Below, piece by piece: positions 1 to 13,772 of a stretch of 64,000 bases of DNA; position 1 is the stretch's first letter, and each line of letters opens with the position of its first letter. The notes under the pieces are model-generated. The model worked only from the letters and a program-made list of their open reading frames with translations. It did no database searches and was not told the origin of the DNA. The position numbers and the translations under genes were made by a program. This DNA is from Epiperipatus broadwayi (taxonomy: Eukaryota > Onychophora > Udeonychophora > Euonychophora > Peripatidae), in assembly GCA_028023455.1 (NCBI GenBank), contig JAQFVV010000029.1, positions 9,971,144 through 10,035,143 of the forward strand. Reading direction: 5' to 3'.

Positions 1-2085
<2,085 letters not shown>

Positions 2086-2102
2086 ACCCCCTCTCCTTAC
2101 AG
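2086..2102 (-). other. Polypurine tract (second-strand primer) of the retrotransposon
   Basis: Read on the minus strand, GTAAGGAGAGGGGGTT directly precedes the TGTAAAGG start of the 3' LTR. A purine run abutting the 3' LTR is the plus-strand priming site of LTR elements, so it fixes both the orientation and the inner LTR border. Confidence 0.75.
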
Positions 2103-2663
2103 GGTTAGAATTTTAATATGTAATGAAAATTTTAACACTTACACAAAGTTTGCATTTGAAGTTTGACGGGTTTTTTTTTTCAACAAATATAAGAAGGGTA
2201 GTGAAACCTTATTTTACTGTTTTCTACACTCAACTACACAAATTGCTTTCTATTCTTCTCTACTCATTCTCATAAAATACTTTTCAAGGTGGGGTTCAAA
2301 CTTAGGTTGTTGTTTTTTAAAAAAAACTAATGATGGTTATGTTTTGAGCACACTAATAAAAATGTGTTTCTGTTTCAGATAGCACATATTTTTTATTGTT
2401 ATCCTCTATCCTGCTCCTATTGAGTCTTATTGGATTTCCTTTGAGGACTAACATAAGATTGGAGCACCCATCACTTAGTGTGGTTTAACTCTTTTAAACA
2501 AAGTAGCTCTAAAGTATCCTAACATTTGCTTTAGCATCCATTAGGGAATACTCTCATCACAATTTTTAACCTAACTTCATAATATCTAATTTTTTTTTTA
2601 CTTATCAGCATTCATCTCTTATTTTTTTCTACACATCAGCTGAGTATGACAATTCTACAATTA
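2103..2663 (-). other. Non-coding stretch between integrase and polypurine tract
   Basis: About 560 bases with no frame resembling envelope or any other protein. AT-rich, with short homopolymer runs near 2170 and 2318. Probably the 3' untranslated part of the element. Confidence 0.5.
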
Positions 2664-3083
2664 CTAAGATTGTCCACAGTATGGTTTCATAATTCGGGTA
2701 TTATAGGTGCCCCTAACTTGTCCTTCCATATCCAACCAAAATGCATTAGGACTTGATTGTTTAACTATTGTGTAAGGTCCTTCATATAGATGGTAAAACT
2801 TACTGTACTTATTTTCAATTTGCTTACTAATATGAGGTTTTTTTTATTAAAACGTGATCTCCTACTTTAAAAGTATGAAAAGTTCCAGTCTTATTTTTGT
2901 TCCTTTTATTGCCCTTACTTACCAATCGAAGATATGCTTTCTGCACATTTTCCTCCATACTACTTTATTTATATCTAGTCATAGGTTGATATTTAGTGAA
3001 CAACATGGGAATTGATTGATTAAAATGTAGTTCAATGGGTGTGAATCCAGTGGATTCATTCACACTCCAATTGATATAATTAA
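2664..3083 (-). pseudogene. Integrase C-terminal part, frame-broken
   Basis: Downstream of the stop that ends the 3084-4031 frame, other minus-strand frames still carry integrase C-terminal sequence. A segment with TGFTPIELHF is seen at about 2990-3070. An SH3-like tail with a VGDHVLI strand and a YEGPYTI (GPY/F-type) motif follows at about 2755-2880. The frame ends at a TAG at 2664-2666. The reading frame changes near 3083 and a stop lies near 2975, so this part cannot be translated with the catalytic core. The module normally binds DNA ends or chromatin during integration. Confidence 0.7.
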
Positions 3084-4031
3084 CTATCTGGTCTGTCTTA
3101 CCCATCCTCTATGGTCATCCCCTAGGTAAGTCCTGGACAAACGACCAAGCTCCCGCATTACACATTCGCAAGGGTTTGACTGTGGATTCCTAATGGATGT
3201 GAGCACATGCTTTATTTGTGATCTTTCCACCCATTTTTTCCATTCTTTGGATAGGTAAGGAGCACCATGGTCTGTTAAAATGGTTTTGGGTTTTTCTATC
3301 CTCACAAATTGGAGGGTGTCTAATACCTTGATGGTATATCTGGTATTAGCTTGGGGTATTGGGTAAGCAGAAACATATTTAGTAAAGAGATCATAAGTGA
3401 CCACTAAATATTTATGTTTATTAAATGGGGGTAATGGCCCATAATAATCGATCACCAAAATCTCATTGGGTCCTTTAGGTAATATTGATTTTGCAGTATT
3501 ATAATAATTTTGATTTACTGGCTTGGCTCGAAGGCACACTAGACAATTTTGAAGTGACCTTAATATGTCTTTATACATACCAGGCCAGCAAAAACAATTT
3601 CTCAAAGTATGCTCCATTTTATGGGCACTGTAGTGTCCATATAAACAATGAATATATTTTATGAGTGGGATATGCAATGTTTCTGGTATTACTACCCTCC
3701 ACTCATCTGTAATATTATTTATTTTATATAGCAGGACCTCATTTTCTATCTTATAAAAATCAAGATCTTTTGGCACATTCAAAACTTTCTCTCCTTTCAA
3801 AGCTCTCATGATTAAGTTTAAATTATTATCTTTTAGTTGCAATTCAGGCAGGTTTTCCAAATCGTTCTCTACATTACCATCAGTCATCATATTGACATTT
3901 ATAATGTAGGCATTCTCTACCGATAAATGGCTCTGTTCTGCTCCACATGGGTTTCGACTTAACACATCGGCTACAACATTCTCGGATCCCTTGCAATACT
4001 GCACAGTGTAATTGAATTCCTGCAACAGCAA
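3084..4031 (-). pseudogene. Retrotransposon integrase (zinc-binding domain and catalytic core)
   Basis: A 315-residue open frame. It starts with the end of RNase H (ENVVADVLSR, residues 17-26). It continues with the HHCC zinc domain (H128, H133, C163, C166) and the DDE core: D195 in LVIDYYG, D254 in ILTDHGAPY and probably E289 in the NPQSNP block. The residue after E289 is Cys, where relatives I recall have Arg. The downstream MRELGRL segment is typical of a Ty3/gypsy lineage that I recall as common in arthropods. The enzyme would insert element cDNA into the genome. The catalytic triad looks intact, but the frame ends early in DDHRGW... and is separated from RNase H and the C-terminal domain by stops, so this copy is a pseudogene. 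Confidence 0.88.
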
Positions 4032-4340
4032 ACTCTATCTAACTAGACGGCTGTTGGTCAGATAACTGTGGTTCAGGAATTCAAGGCTTTTGTGATCTGT
4101 GATCACTATCACCTCTGATCTGAGAAGCAGCTGTCAAAACTTTTGGAAGGCCCACACTATTGCAAGTGTTTCCTTCTCTGTTACTATATAATTTAGTTCT
4201 GGACCTTTCAGGAGTCGGCTGATAAAGTAGAGGACCCCAGGTTGGCCATCCTCCTGGATTTGGGATGTTACCCCCAATCCGAAACCACTACTATCCATCT
4301 GGACTATAAATGGTTTACTAAAATCAGGGAAGGCTAACAT
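4032..4340 (-). pseudogene. Retrotransposon RNase H domain, interrupted by stops
   Basis: The frame at 4134-4340 encodes a Ty3-type RNase H start: the first catalytic Asp lies in FIVQMDSSG and the Glu helix in TEKETLAIVWAF. The same frame continues from 4133 to 4032 with VIVITDHKSLEFL, the usual third block. In-frame stops lie at about 4347-4349, 4134-4136 and just before 4031. It sits between reverse transcriptase and integrase, all in one frame phase, so point nonsense changes rather than indels broke this part. RNase H normally removes the RNA strand of the RNA-DNA hybrid. Confidence 0.85.
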
Positions 4341-4346
4341 GATTTG

Positions 4347-5380
4347 CTATAAAAATCCTGTTTTAATTTTCTCAAATGCCTGATCCTGCTCCTCAGTCCA
4401 TTTCCATCTCTCATCTTTTCTGATTAATTTTAATAATGGTTCCGTGTGGTCTGAGAATTTTTGATAGAAATGATCTTTCCTGATTAATTTTAATAATGGT
4501 TCCGTGTGGTCAGAGAATTTTTGATAGAAATGATGGTAAAAGTTATATAGCCCTAAAAATGATCGGATTTGTTTTTTATTACTCGGTTTAGGAAAGTTCT
4601 GAATGGCACTGATCTTGTCTGGATGAGGTCTTATCCCATCACAACCTACGATATGACCTAAGAAGATAACCTGGTTTGAAACTAAGGTACTCTTATTGAA
4701 GTTGATCTTGATGCCTTTCTGGAAGCACTCCTGGAAAAACATAGTCAGGTGTTGAAAATGCTCTTCAACAGTGGTAGATGCGATAATCACATCATCAACA
4801 TATATTGTAATGATCTGCTTCACCTCAGGAGATAAGGTCTGATCTAAACATCGTATCAAACCAGCACCACTATTTATCAATCCAAATGGCATCCTATTAA
4901 ATTGGTTATGTAAATCCCTCATATCGGAAGGTGGTGTATTGGCGATTATTCGGATGGAGTTCGATCTGCCAATAACTAGAGGTTAGATTGAAAGTGGAAA
5001 ACACCTTCTTGTTTCCAAATTTCATGAATAATTCATGTATGGGCAGTGGAATATTTCTGTCAGGAACAGTAATTTTGTTTAGTTGTCTAGCATACAAACA
5101 AAATCTCATCCACCCATCTTTCTTCTTCACAGTTATGACTGGATTACAGTACGGTGAAGAGCATTTGGAAATGATCCCCCAATCTAGCATTTTGTTAATT
5201 TGTTTGGTTATCACTTGTCAATACTGGTATGGAATAGGATATGACCTGGATTGAAATGGTTGTTCATGTGCTAATCTTATTCTTTGCTGAAATCCTTCTA
5301 TTACTCCTGGTATCTCTGAAAAAATCAGGTTAAATTTATGTATCACAAATCTTAGTTTCAATGTCTCACTCGCTTCCAAG
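4347..5380 (-). pseudogene. Retrotransposon reverse transcriptase, frame-broken
   Basis: The upstream half (open 4906-5214, with related sequence back to about 5380) has the finger motifs SPYCNPVITVKKKDG and LNKITVPDRNIPLP and the palm segment FNLTSSYWQIELH. The downstream half (open 4347-4922) has FNRMPFGLINS, the catalytic YVDD at 4791-4802, the FLGHIV block and the thumb start SFLGLYNFYHHF. The two halves are in different frames, changing near 4910, and a further in-frame stop precedes 5214. A 60-bp tandem duplication repeats 20 residues in the connection region. The enzyme would copy the element RNA into DNA. Domain order and YVDD make the identification secure; activity of this copy is excluded by the breaks. 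Confidence 0.92.
4413..4532 (-). repeat. 60-bp tandem duplication inside reverse transcriptase
   Basis: Two adjacent 60-bp copies (4413-4472 and 4473-4532) differ at only a few bases. The duplication is in frame and doubles a 20-residue segment that starts HFYQKFSDHT. It may be private to this genomic copy. Confidence 0.9.
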
Positions 5381-5447
5381 CAAATTGGACTCTGCAAGCT
5401 TACTATCTATGAGTGCCTCCAGGATACTAGATATTACACAGTCAATT

Positions 5448-5966
5448 TCAAGGAGGCCATATCTCCAAGACCTCATCACTTATCTTAACCACTTTGTTAG
5501 AGAAATCAATAATACAATTGTTCAAATGTAGGAAGTCTGACCCAAGAATTACAACATGGATTAAACCACTCAATATAAGGAACACATGATAGAGGATTGT
5601 TTGGCCGACTTTCATTTCCACCCAGATTTGCTTTTGTACAAGTTTTGCTTTCCTACTATTAACCATGGCCCTATTAACCATGGTAACTTGAATAGATTTC
5701 AATGGAAAGGTTTTAATTTTGGGATTTTTAATTAAAATTTCCTGGTAAAATTTTTCTGAGATAATGGAAATCTGGCTACCAGAATCTAACAGTGCTTTAA
5801 CTTGTAAACCCTCAAACAAAACCTCTATCATGGGGCAGCTCTGCAAAGCATAGTCAGGTGCTTTGTCTTTCCATGAACACATCATATTAGTGATCTCTCG
5901 ATCTAGGATTTGTTTCATGTTCCTCAGGGTATTTTTGGTCTCTCGAGATGAGGAACCTAACCTCAA
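5448..5966 (-). pseudogene. Retropepsin-like aspartic protease of the retrotransposon
   Basis: A 172-residue frame with the active-site triad DSGS at residues 61-64 (preceded by VKALL, followed by ISIIS). The second hydrophobic-Gly block is ILGSDFL at about 140-146 and a further strand is NCIIDFSNKVVKI. Such proteases act as dimers and cut the gag-pol polyprotein. The fragment is out of frame with the flanking gag tail and with the first reverse transcriptase half, and the start at 5966 is only the first Met after a stop. The stretch from 5381 to 5447 joins it to reverse transcriptase and contains stops. Confidence 0.82.
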
Positions 5967-5974
5967 GTACCCTC

Positions 5975-6238
5975 CTAGTTTAGTTTCTGTTGAATTTTTG
6001 GTGTATAATTACTACACCCTGGTTTTGGGGATTTTTCGGGACTATGAAGAGGATTTATTCCTGTTTTGCTACTATTTGTACGGTTCCTTTTGGCTGACCA
6101 AGGATAGGGTGAATTACTTTGTATGGACTTCCCTTTCCAATGATTAGCATCATTATTATTATTTTTTTTTATAAAAAATAGTATTAACAGTAGCCTCTTC
6201 TCTCCTTTTTTCAGGTGCCCTAATTGACAGGTTAGCAT
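5975..6238 (-). pseudogene. Gag tail / gag-pol linker in a shifted frame
   Basis: An open frame rich in Asn, Ser, Pro and Lys that overlaps the end of gag by 80 bases in another frame. The overlap contains an A-rich run (minus strand, around 6159-6175) where gag ends in YKKK and this frame reads KKNNNND. That is either a programmed slip or an ordinary indel. No CCHC zinc knuckle is visible, which is notable for a gag tail, although many Ty3/gypsy gags lack one. Confidence 0.5.
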
Positions 6239-8147
6239 TGTTCATATCTATATTAATTAACAGTTCTACCACCTGTTCTATGGTCCTAACATTGGTACAT
6301 AATAGCGATTGTTCAATCTTGAGTGGTAAGTTTCTCTTTATTATTCTGATAATTTGACTCTCACTCAGGCAGTAGGTATTTAACGTCCTTAATTTTGTAA
6401 CTTGACGGCAGAAAAACTTTGTCAAGGTTTCTCCACGTGCTGCCCTATATTTCTCTTGAAATAACTGATACAATAAGGCCTCCTGCCTGTCCTTGTTCCA
6501 GAAATTCTTCACTAGCAGTATCTGATATTCATCAAAGGTAGATGGGGCCTGAAACAATGACTCCCACCACACCGGTGCATCACCTTGCAGGTGGCTGTAT
6601 ACAATAATAACCTTTTCACCCTCTGACAAGTTTCCGTTTACAGAGAAATAAAGGTTCAGACTCTGGATATGTTCAATGGGAGCTTTGTTAGTAGATCCCT
6701 TGAATACTTTTAGTTTGACAAACTGGTTAATAGCATTCACTTGTGCGGGATGGCAAAGTGTCTTGTTGACTTCTGTAATATTTACAGGTGGGATCAATGT
6801 ATGATCATCATAGTGGATTCGATAACTATCTGGAATTAAACCTTCTAAACTAAAATTAGGAGGATAATCTTCTGCCTCAGACAGAATGCGATGTGGGAGA
6901 GTTTCTTCAGAAGGATCACTTATCTTCTGTGGGTTCTTAAGGGCCATCTCCAGGTGATGAGTCCTATTATCCCTTATTTTATTACTACTATGCATCTTTA
7001 CATCAATTTCATCATGTTTTCCTCCACTGGTCGGCATCTCTTGGCACAGTTTAGATTCAAGCATTACAAATCTCTGATTAATGGCTTCACCCATTCTATC
7101 AATTTCATCTCTTATTTCATGAGCACTTCCCACCAAATTTTCTATATTGGCTTTGTCTACAGTCATGTCCATCCCCCCTTTGACTATTCTACTCTCAACT
7201 CATTTAAGATGTTGATCCAAATCTACTAGCATCTTGTTGCATGACTCAACCTGATTATTTTGTGATATGGAAAGTTGTTCTATTCTCAATTGAATTCCAT
7301 GAAATTCATCTTGAACCTCGGTTAGGAATTTATCCTGTTCCACATGCACCTCATGTTTTAATGTTTCCTGACTCTTACATGCCTCATCGTATTTTGCATT
7401 CAATTGTTCCATGACACTAGATTTAAAATCATCTATTCGCTGTTGGCATTTTGTATTCTTTTCATCAATTTCATTCCTCATCTCTAACATTCCTTGCTTC
7501 AATTCAATATTGTCTTTCTGAACACTTCCTAATTTAAAGGAAAGTTGTCCCATATCTTCAGACAGCTTAATTTCAACATTATCAATTTTTGTTTCCATTT
7601 GTTCTTTTATATCATTCACATCCTTCTTCAATTCTTCCTTTATTTTATTTATATCAGTCTTGGTTGCCATATTTTCCATCTTACTATTTAAATCACTTTT
7701 CATATTCTCTGTATTGCTATTCATACTATTCATATCAGTCTTCATATTCTCCATCTTGCTATTTAAATCACCCTTCATATTCTCCATCTTGCTATTTAAA
7801 TCACTTTTCATATTCTCCATATTGCTATTCATATCACTTTTCATTTCATTAGCCTTGATTGCCATATTCTCCAACTTACTATCTATATCACTTATATTAG
7901 TTGCCATATTCCCCATTTTACTATTCATCTCCATGATTACTTGGATTAATTGTGCCAATGTTGTAGAGTCTTGAATAGCCTGAGTTACTCCTACTTCAGG
8001 CACTTGAACAATCTCACTGGGAGGAATCATCTGAATTTGAGAAACTGCTTGACTTCCTTCCTGCATTTGTGGGGATTGTTCAACTTCCAGAATAGACCCC
8101 CCAGGTATCGGAATCATCACAGATTCTACTTTATTACTCACTGTCAC
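6159..8147 (-). pseudogene. Retrotransposon gag, one frame split by a single TGA
   Basis: Two open frames, 7200-8147 (315 aa) and 6159-7172 (337 aa), are in the same phase and separated only by one TGA at 7200-7202. Together they look like one gag of about 660 codons. The N-terminal half is a predicted coiled coil: residues about 90-170 are built of 11-residue units of the type NSKMENMKxDL, encoded by 33-bp DNA repeats at about 7660-7870. The C-terminal half has a retrotransposon capsid-like region with INQFVKLKVFKG, GDAPVWWESL, FDEYQILLVKNFW and a basic tail. It would form the particle shell. The Met at 7172 is probably not a real start, because open sequence continues upstream of it to the TGA. 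Confidence 0.8.
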
Positions 8148-10455
8148 TACTATCTTTCCCTATCTCACAATGTTTTAATTCCATATTACTTAATTGCTTA
8201 CCACTTCTGGTTATCATTAAATATTTATTTATTTGCAAACTATTTATAAAATATTTATTTATGAAACTATAAATAATCACATGCCACAGTGCATCATGCC
8301 ACTCCCAACTATTGCACCTATCTTTACCTCTTTTTTTGTTAATAGATCTACTTTTAGCCTATGTCCTTTTACATGCCTAAGTCTACTATTTTATTATCAT
8401 TTATTAATCACTTAACTATTTATCATCGGTCTCTGTTTATTGCCCAATCCTTTATATTTCCAATTTAACACTCAATACTTTAGATCTCTTATTGAAAATT
8501 GATTTAAGTTTATGTGACCTATTATCACTATTACTATTATTTTAGATGAAAGTACTAGTTGTTTGCCATGTGCATAAGTTCATTTGGGTTTATGTTGATA
8601 GAAAAATATAAAATGAAATATGCTTTAACATTTTTTTAAAAAAAATTTAAAAACCAGTCCAATGGCTGGACTTCCTTTACAACTATAGTATATTCATACC
8701 TAACATATTGGATACCAGATGTAACTATTGGTAAATACATTTGGATACATTTATCAACTGTAATATCTTCATGCCTAACACGTTGCGCTAGATATAACTA
8801 TTAGTAAATATACTTTGATACCTCTATCAACTGTAATATCTTCATGCCTACCATGGTGCATGCCAGATATAATGGACAGAACAATTCTCATCATACACCC
8901 CCTAATACCTATCATACTAGTCACACCAGTCACTAATTTGATCTTTAGCGGTGTGAAGTCCCACTACACATCGTGCATCCACATTGGTTGACAGATATAA
9001 TGGACGGAACGATGACCACTAGCACAAAAGTTGATGACACCAGATATAACAGATGGAACGATTACAACTAATCCCAAACACTGCTAACCCCAGATGTAAT
9101 GGATGGTCAACTAACTTGCAGACTGTACTATTATGCAGATGTATCAATATGATGTGGGGATAGGTTAATATGCTCTAATTTATTACCCCTAATGAAACAA
9201 TCTGCAGAGACCTACCAGGCTTACAAAAAAAGAAAGTTGCATCCAACTATGTTCAGACTGTGGGTCATCTGATAGTGCTAATGAAAACCTGATGAAATGC
9301 TTAACCAATGATTGCATACCCTTTAATTGACTAACTCTATCCCTATTTAATAATATTAAATGCAATTTAAGTTAGTTCAGCCACTTTCCCCCTTTTAATT
9401 CCGTTATGCCCTAATATTCAAACCCAAAGAGAATATTGCTTTTAACTCTATTATCAGGTATGAACAAATATACACAGCAACTCCTGCACCTATATATAGG
9501 TTACAACTAGCATTTATTATATTTGGTTTATTTTCAAGCTTTTATATAATAAGAAAAATAGATGTGTGTGCATGTATAATTATTTATAAACTGTGGAATG
9601 TCAGGACAACTCAATAAACCACAGACCGGAATAATATAAACTCTCAAACATTTATTAACAATAATAAATATCAAGTATAACAACAATAGTAATGATAAAA
9701 AAATAAAATAAAAAATATAATAATCATCATATGTTCATGTGTCACAAATGAACCTCTACCATCTTACTAATTAATTATCCTCTAGATCCAACCCTTATAC
9801 CCCATGGTAGAAATCCACATATGTCACTCATTCTCTGCAAATCATAATTATATAGAAAAATCAACTTTAGTTATTTAATATAATTGAGATGCTGGCTAGC
9901 TAAATTATATATTTACAAATGTTAATCTATTTAACAAGTTTCCGCAATTTATATATATGATAGAGACAGATCCCAGTTGATTAGTCAAACATACTGGAAA
10001 ATATATGTACACGGTTAATTACAAAATAAAACATATATGTATCCTGTATGTGTTGTAATTTAACCTATATATAAATTTAGAGAATCTTACCTCAATATTT
10101 ATGTGGATGACCTGATGTGAAGCAGGTGGTATTACCTAAATTTTATTTGTAATGAAAATATAAAAAAAAAATTATCAAAATGAATAATCCCCCCTTTTCT
10201 TCTTTGCTAATTCTCAAAAAAATGAGGCTTCAGCATCAGAGTGTGAAAATACAACAGATAATATGAATAAAAAAATAAAATAATAAATAAACAAAAATTT
10301 ACAATATTGATTCTTTGATTAAAAATTGTAATTGGAACAAAGTTCCTAAAAATCATCATAATAGAAGTAGTAGTAGTAGTTGATAGTTAGGCAAGTTGTT
10401 CTTCAAAGCAGTTTCACTTAGTAAATCATTCTCCTTAGCAAGGATAGATAGGTAC
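8148..10455 (-). other. Long untranslated leader of the retrotransposon
   Basis: About 2.3 kb between gag and the 5' LTR with no convincing protein frame on either strand. It holds a 73-bp degenerate tandem repeat (8680-8880), further related motifs (GATATAATGGA, GATGTAATGGATGG) up to about 9110, and AT-rich sequence to the right. I could not find a clear tRNA primer-binding site next to the 5' LTR, so the LTR left border at 10456 is only the limit of visible homology. Confidence 0.6.
8680..8880. repeat. Degenerate 73-bp tandem repeat in the leader
   Basis: TATCAACTGTAATATCTTCA occurs at 8752 and again at 8825, a 73-bp period. A third, more diverged unit lies to the left (TATTCATACCTAACATATTG). 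Shorter pieces of the unit recur to about 9110. Confidence 0.75.
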
Positions 10456-11513
10456 AATGGTGTCTCCTGTAGTTGTGTTTAATGGTAAACATCTTGATCC
10501 TCATTTGATTCACCATAATGTATTCCAATCCTTGTTTACTTTGGACTGAAGGCATCTTCTTGTGTGTTTACAATAAAGTATAAATATATATAGATATGAT
10601 GCAGCTGGCAGGAAAATACCATGACACACAATAGCATGTTTTGCTCTAGCCCATTTTCATATTAAAGTACATTTTAATAATTATTTATAATCATATATTT
10701 TTATTGAATAATATTGAAGCGCTTATATATATATTAAGAAAATTATTTCATTTTTCTTTCTTCTCCAATTTTTAGCAAATTTAATTCTCATTATTGTTTT
10801 TGAAAAGATTTAAAAAATTCAAATTTACTCCAACAACTTTTTAAACACGATTTAATTATTTAAGAATTAATCAGTTATTCTTACTTCTTTTCACTTTCTG
10901 TCCTTTGAATTTGATAAACTTTTAGTTACAGTATTCGACTTTTAAAATGTTTATAATTTAACTAAAAGAAAAAGTAAAACTCCATTTTAGCGTTCTAAAT
11001 TTTTAGTTTTAATTGCTATCTTTTGTTACAGTTGTTATAATAATAAGAACGATTTGTAAACTGTCTTTTGTTTTTATACATTTTCACGTGTGTAGATTTC
11101 CAGGAATGCTCATATCTTTAACTGCCTATTGTTTAAATACATTTAGATTTATTATAAATAAAAAATAATAATAAAATCAGTTTTATTTTCACACATATGT
11201 ACCCACCTAATTAACTTCAAGTCATCCCAAATTCATTTACCTATTAATTAATATTCAATTTTAAATTAAAAATATATATATACATTACAGTTTATTTAAT
11301 CAAATAGTTTTATATATATACAATAGTACTTTGTAAAATATTGATCGTATTTTATTTTATAAATATAATAATTTATTGTGTATTATATGTATATAGGCAA
11401 TAATAATAACAAATAATAATCTTCCCACTATTACTATAAATTCCAAATGGATTGGGTTCAATAAATATGCTTGATCTTTTTAGGAATGTGTGCATTGTAA
11501 GCTATCCTTTACA
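10456..11513 (-). repeat. 5' LTR of the retrotransposon
   Basis: Collinear with the left LTR over its whole length except for the GATA array. Its right end CTTTACA (minus strand TGTAAAG) at 11513 is the outer border, after which homology with the left LTR stops within three bases. The left border is uncertain because the partner LTR is cut at position 1. Confidence 0.88.
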
Positions 11514-12230
11514 ACCTATATTTTAAAAAAATAGTGAATATTTTGTTAATGTTTGAATAATGATGCAAAAATTCAGTTTCTTTTAATGATATATCTACAT
11601 ATTCATTTAAATCTATAGGAGACATCTATATTGATGAAATGAAAATAAGTATTCGTCTATAGATTAAAAAAATTGTGCTGCCTGATCTTAGGTTATTTCT
11701 ATTGTTCCAATTTATAAAAGTAAAAAAAGAAAGACTGCAATTATTATTGTGGAATATCTGTTATCCATTTTAGCAAAAATATTTTCTAGGATTTTATTAA
11801 ATAAGTTATTTTCAGTCATAAACTTATAAATATTTAATACAAATTCAGTGGGCATTAACAAAATCAATAAGATTGTAGAATTAATTTTGTTGCTAGTCAA
11901 ATGAAAAAAAAAAGTATGATAAGCAAATGTGTATTTATATATTAATTTGATCAAGATATGTGAATCAGTTAATTAAAATAGTTTGTACACTAATATTTTT
12001 TCTTATTTATGCTTAGTTCCTCTGTAATAGCATGAGAAAAACTTTTATTGCCAATGGCAGAAAAGATGGAATGATTAATGAGAAAAATTCAAGGAAAATT
12101 ATAATATAAAAATGCATGATTTTTGTAATTTTTATGAATAAAAAAGTTAAAAAATTAAACAAATCCACCTTGCTTATTGCTGTTGCGTTAACTTTATTAA
12201 AATTATTAATTTTTTTATCAATACATAAAG
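11514..12230. other. Intergenic AT-rich sequence, nothing recognised
   Basis: I see no coding, RNA or repeat feature here beyond homopolymer runs. Confidence 0.5.
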
Positions 12231-12910
12231 AAGAATATAAGGCTCCTCACTGATGAAGACCACAAGCCAGAAACTAGTCTGGGGATATTGGATGAGCAGG
12301 CACTAAATGGAGATTTTATGCACAAGCCTTCTGACATCCATTGATTACTCTGGCTTGCATTGAGTGGCAATACTGTGTGGAGAGTTTTACCTGTTTTAAT
12401 AACAGTTATAAGCAAGCATAAGAAATGGTGATCAGGTGATGTTTATTGGCTTAAAACCAATCCTGCCTACTAGGATAGTGGTGCCTATAGTTATTAAAGA
12501 ACCAAAGACACCAAAATGTATAGATACTGAAGTGAGTTCAGACCTATATGACTATATAAGCTAATCAGTTTGGATTGAAAATATTGTTTTCAATTTAAGA
12601 CTCATAGTTTTGTAGTTAAGTAGAGATAAAAGATGGCTGCTGGAGGGTTGCATAGGTCCTAAGATCTAGGTGCAGTACTCTCAGATCCAAGGCTCCTCAC
12701 TGACGAAGGCCACAAGCCAAAAACTAGTCTGAGGATATTGGATGAGAAGGCACTAAATGGGAATTTTATGCACAAGCCTTCTGACATCCATTGATTACTC
12801 TGGCTTGCACCGAGTGGCAATACTGTATAGAGAGTTTTGCCTGTTTTAACAATTATAAGCAAGCATAAGAAATGGTGATCATGTGATGCTAATTGGTTTA
12901 AGAATATAAG
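12231..12910 (+). mobile_element. SINE-F tandem dimer with 11-bp target-site duplication
   Basis: Two head-to-tail copies of the SINE-F family. The first is 5'-truncated (12241-12453) and the second appears full length (about 12454-12900, ~450 bp). Both end in the family tail GTGATNNNGTGATG...TTGG. AAGAATATAAG is present at 12231-12241 and 12900-12910, flanking the dimer as one insertion. Unlike other copies in the window, neither unit has an inverted left arm. The dimer therefore shows the normal 5' part of the unit (for example GATGGCTGCTGGAGGGTTGC at about 12633). No A or B box of a tRNA was clear in the head. Confidence 0.75.
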
Positions 12911-13375
12911 TTAACAAAAAAGTTATATAAAAAAATTGATTTTGTTATATTTCATGAAAAAAACGCGAAAATTTAAAAATGTAAAAGGTGTAATATCAAA
13001 GAGAGAATGCTTCTCTTGCGTATTTTTACAACCAGAAACTTGAAATTCATATCTGCCCTACTATAACGTGATCTATTTATGTATTCAGACTCAAGTGTAT
13101 TTAGCAATTTCTTTTTTAAAAAAATGGTTATAATTATTATAAACAAGCTTACGGCTTTTATTCAATTTGTAATAATTACTTTTAAAGCTAATTTATAAAT
13201 TAATCATAACTTGATTTACTTACTAAAAGTATACATGTACATTATATAAAAAAACAAGTTGGAAATCTTATAATTAGCATACAATTGTGTTTTTTTTTTT
13301 TTTACTATTAAAGTTTTAAATCATTTTGGCTTATTTTTAAATTAAAACTCTACAAATGGAAACTTTGAAATATAT
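12911..13375. other. Intergenic AT-rich sequence, nothing recognised
   Basis: No feature recognised other than a T run at about 13291-13303. Confidence 0.5.
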
Positions 13376-13772
13376 ATCCGTCGGATCATTCAAAGCGTAG
13401 TACGTTATTTCGAAGCTATTTAACAAGATAGCGATCGCTAATCAAGTTGTTTTATTCTGTAAACTAATTACTGTAGTTGTTTGATTCGATAAGCCCTAGA
13501 TTCTGTTCAGTTAAAGCAATTAAATCATTAGTTATAAACCTAAGATGTTCATTGAGTATAAAATAGTCCTTCCCTCAAAGTTGAAAAGGCACTGCGCATG
13601 GTTCTGCGGGAAATAATAAATGAATAATAAGCAATATAATTGGGCAGTTTTCATCTACCAAAAGCGCATGATCATATTGATGTATACAGATGGCACCGCC
13701 TTTCCTTTAATAGATGTGAATCCTAATCGTGCAAGGTTTCTTATATCTCCACTAATTTTTACGATTTTATTG
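13376..13772 (+). promoter_or_regulatory. Candidate promoter and 5' leader of the NDH-2 gene
   Basis: This segment is visibly less AT-rich than its surroundings. It contains CG-bearing motifs that are rare elsewhere in the window: TCCGTCGGATC (13377), AGCGATCGCT (13431), TGCGCATG (13593-13600) and GCGCATG (13664-13670). The last two resemble half sites of NRF-1, a regulator of nuclear genes for mitochondrial proteins in animals. It lies directly upstream of a candidate first exon with a strong GTAAGT donor. No TATA box stands out from the AT-rich background. The role is inferred from position and motifs only. Confidence 0.4.

Noticed and set aside
2103-2663. An env-like gene in the retrotransposon
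   Set aside because: No open frame with signal peptide, fusion segment or membrane anchor between integrase and the polypurine tract.
7589-8249. Plus-strand open frames opposite gag
   Set aside because: They mirror the 33-bp repeats of the gag coiled coil; no protein features of their own.
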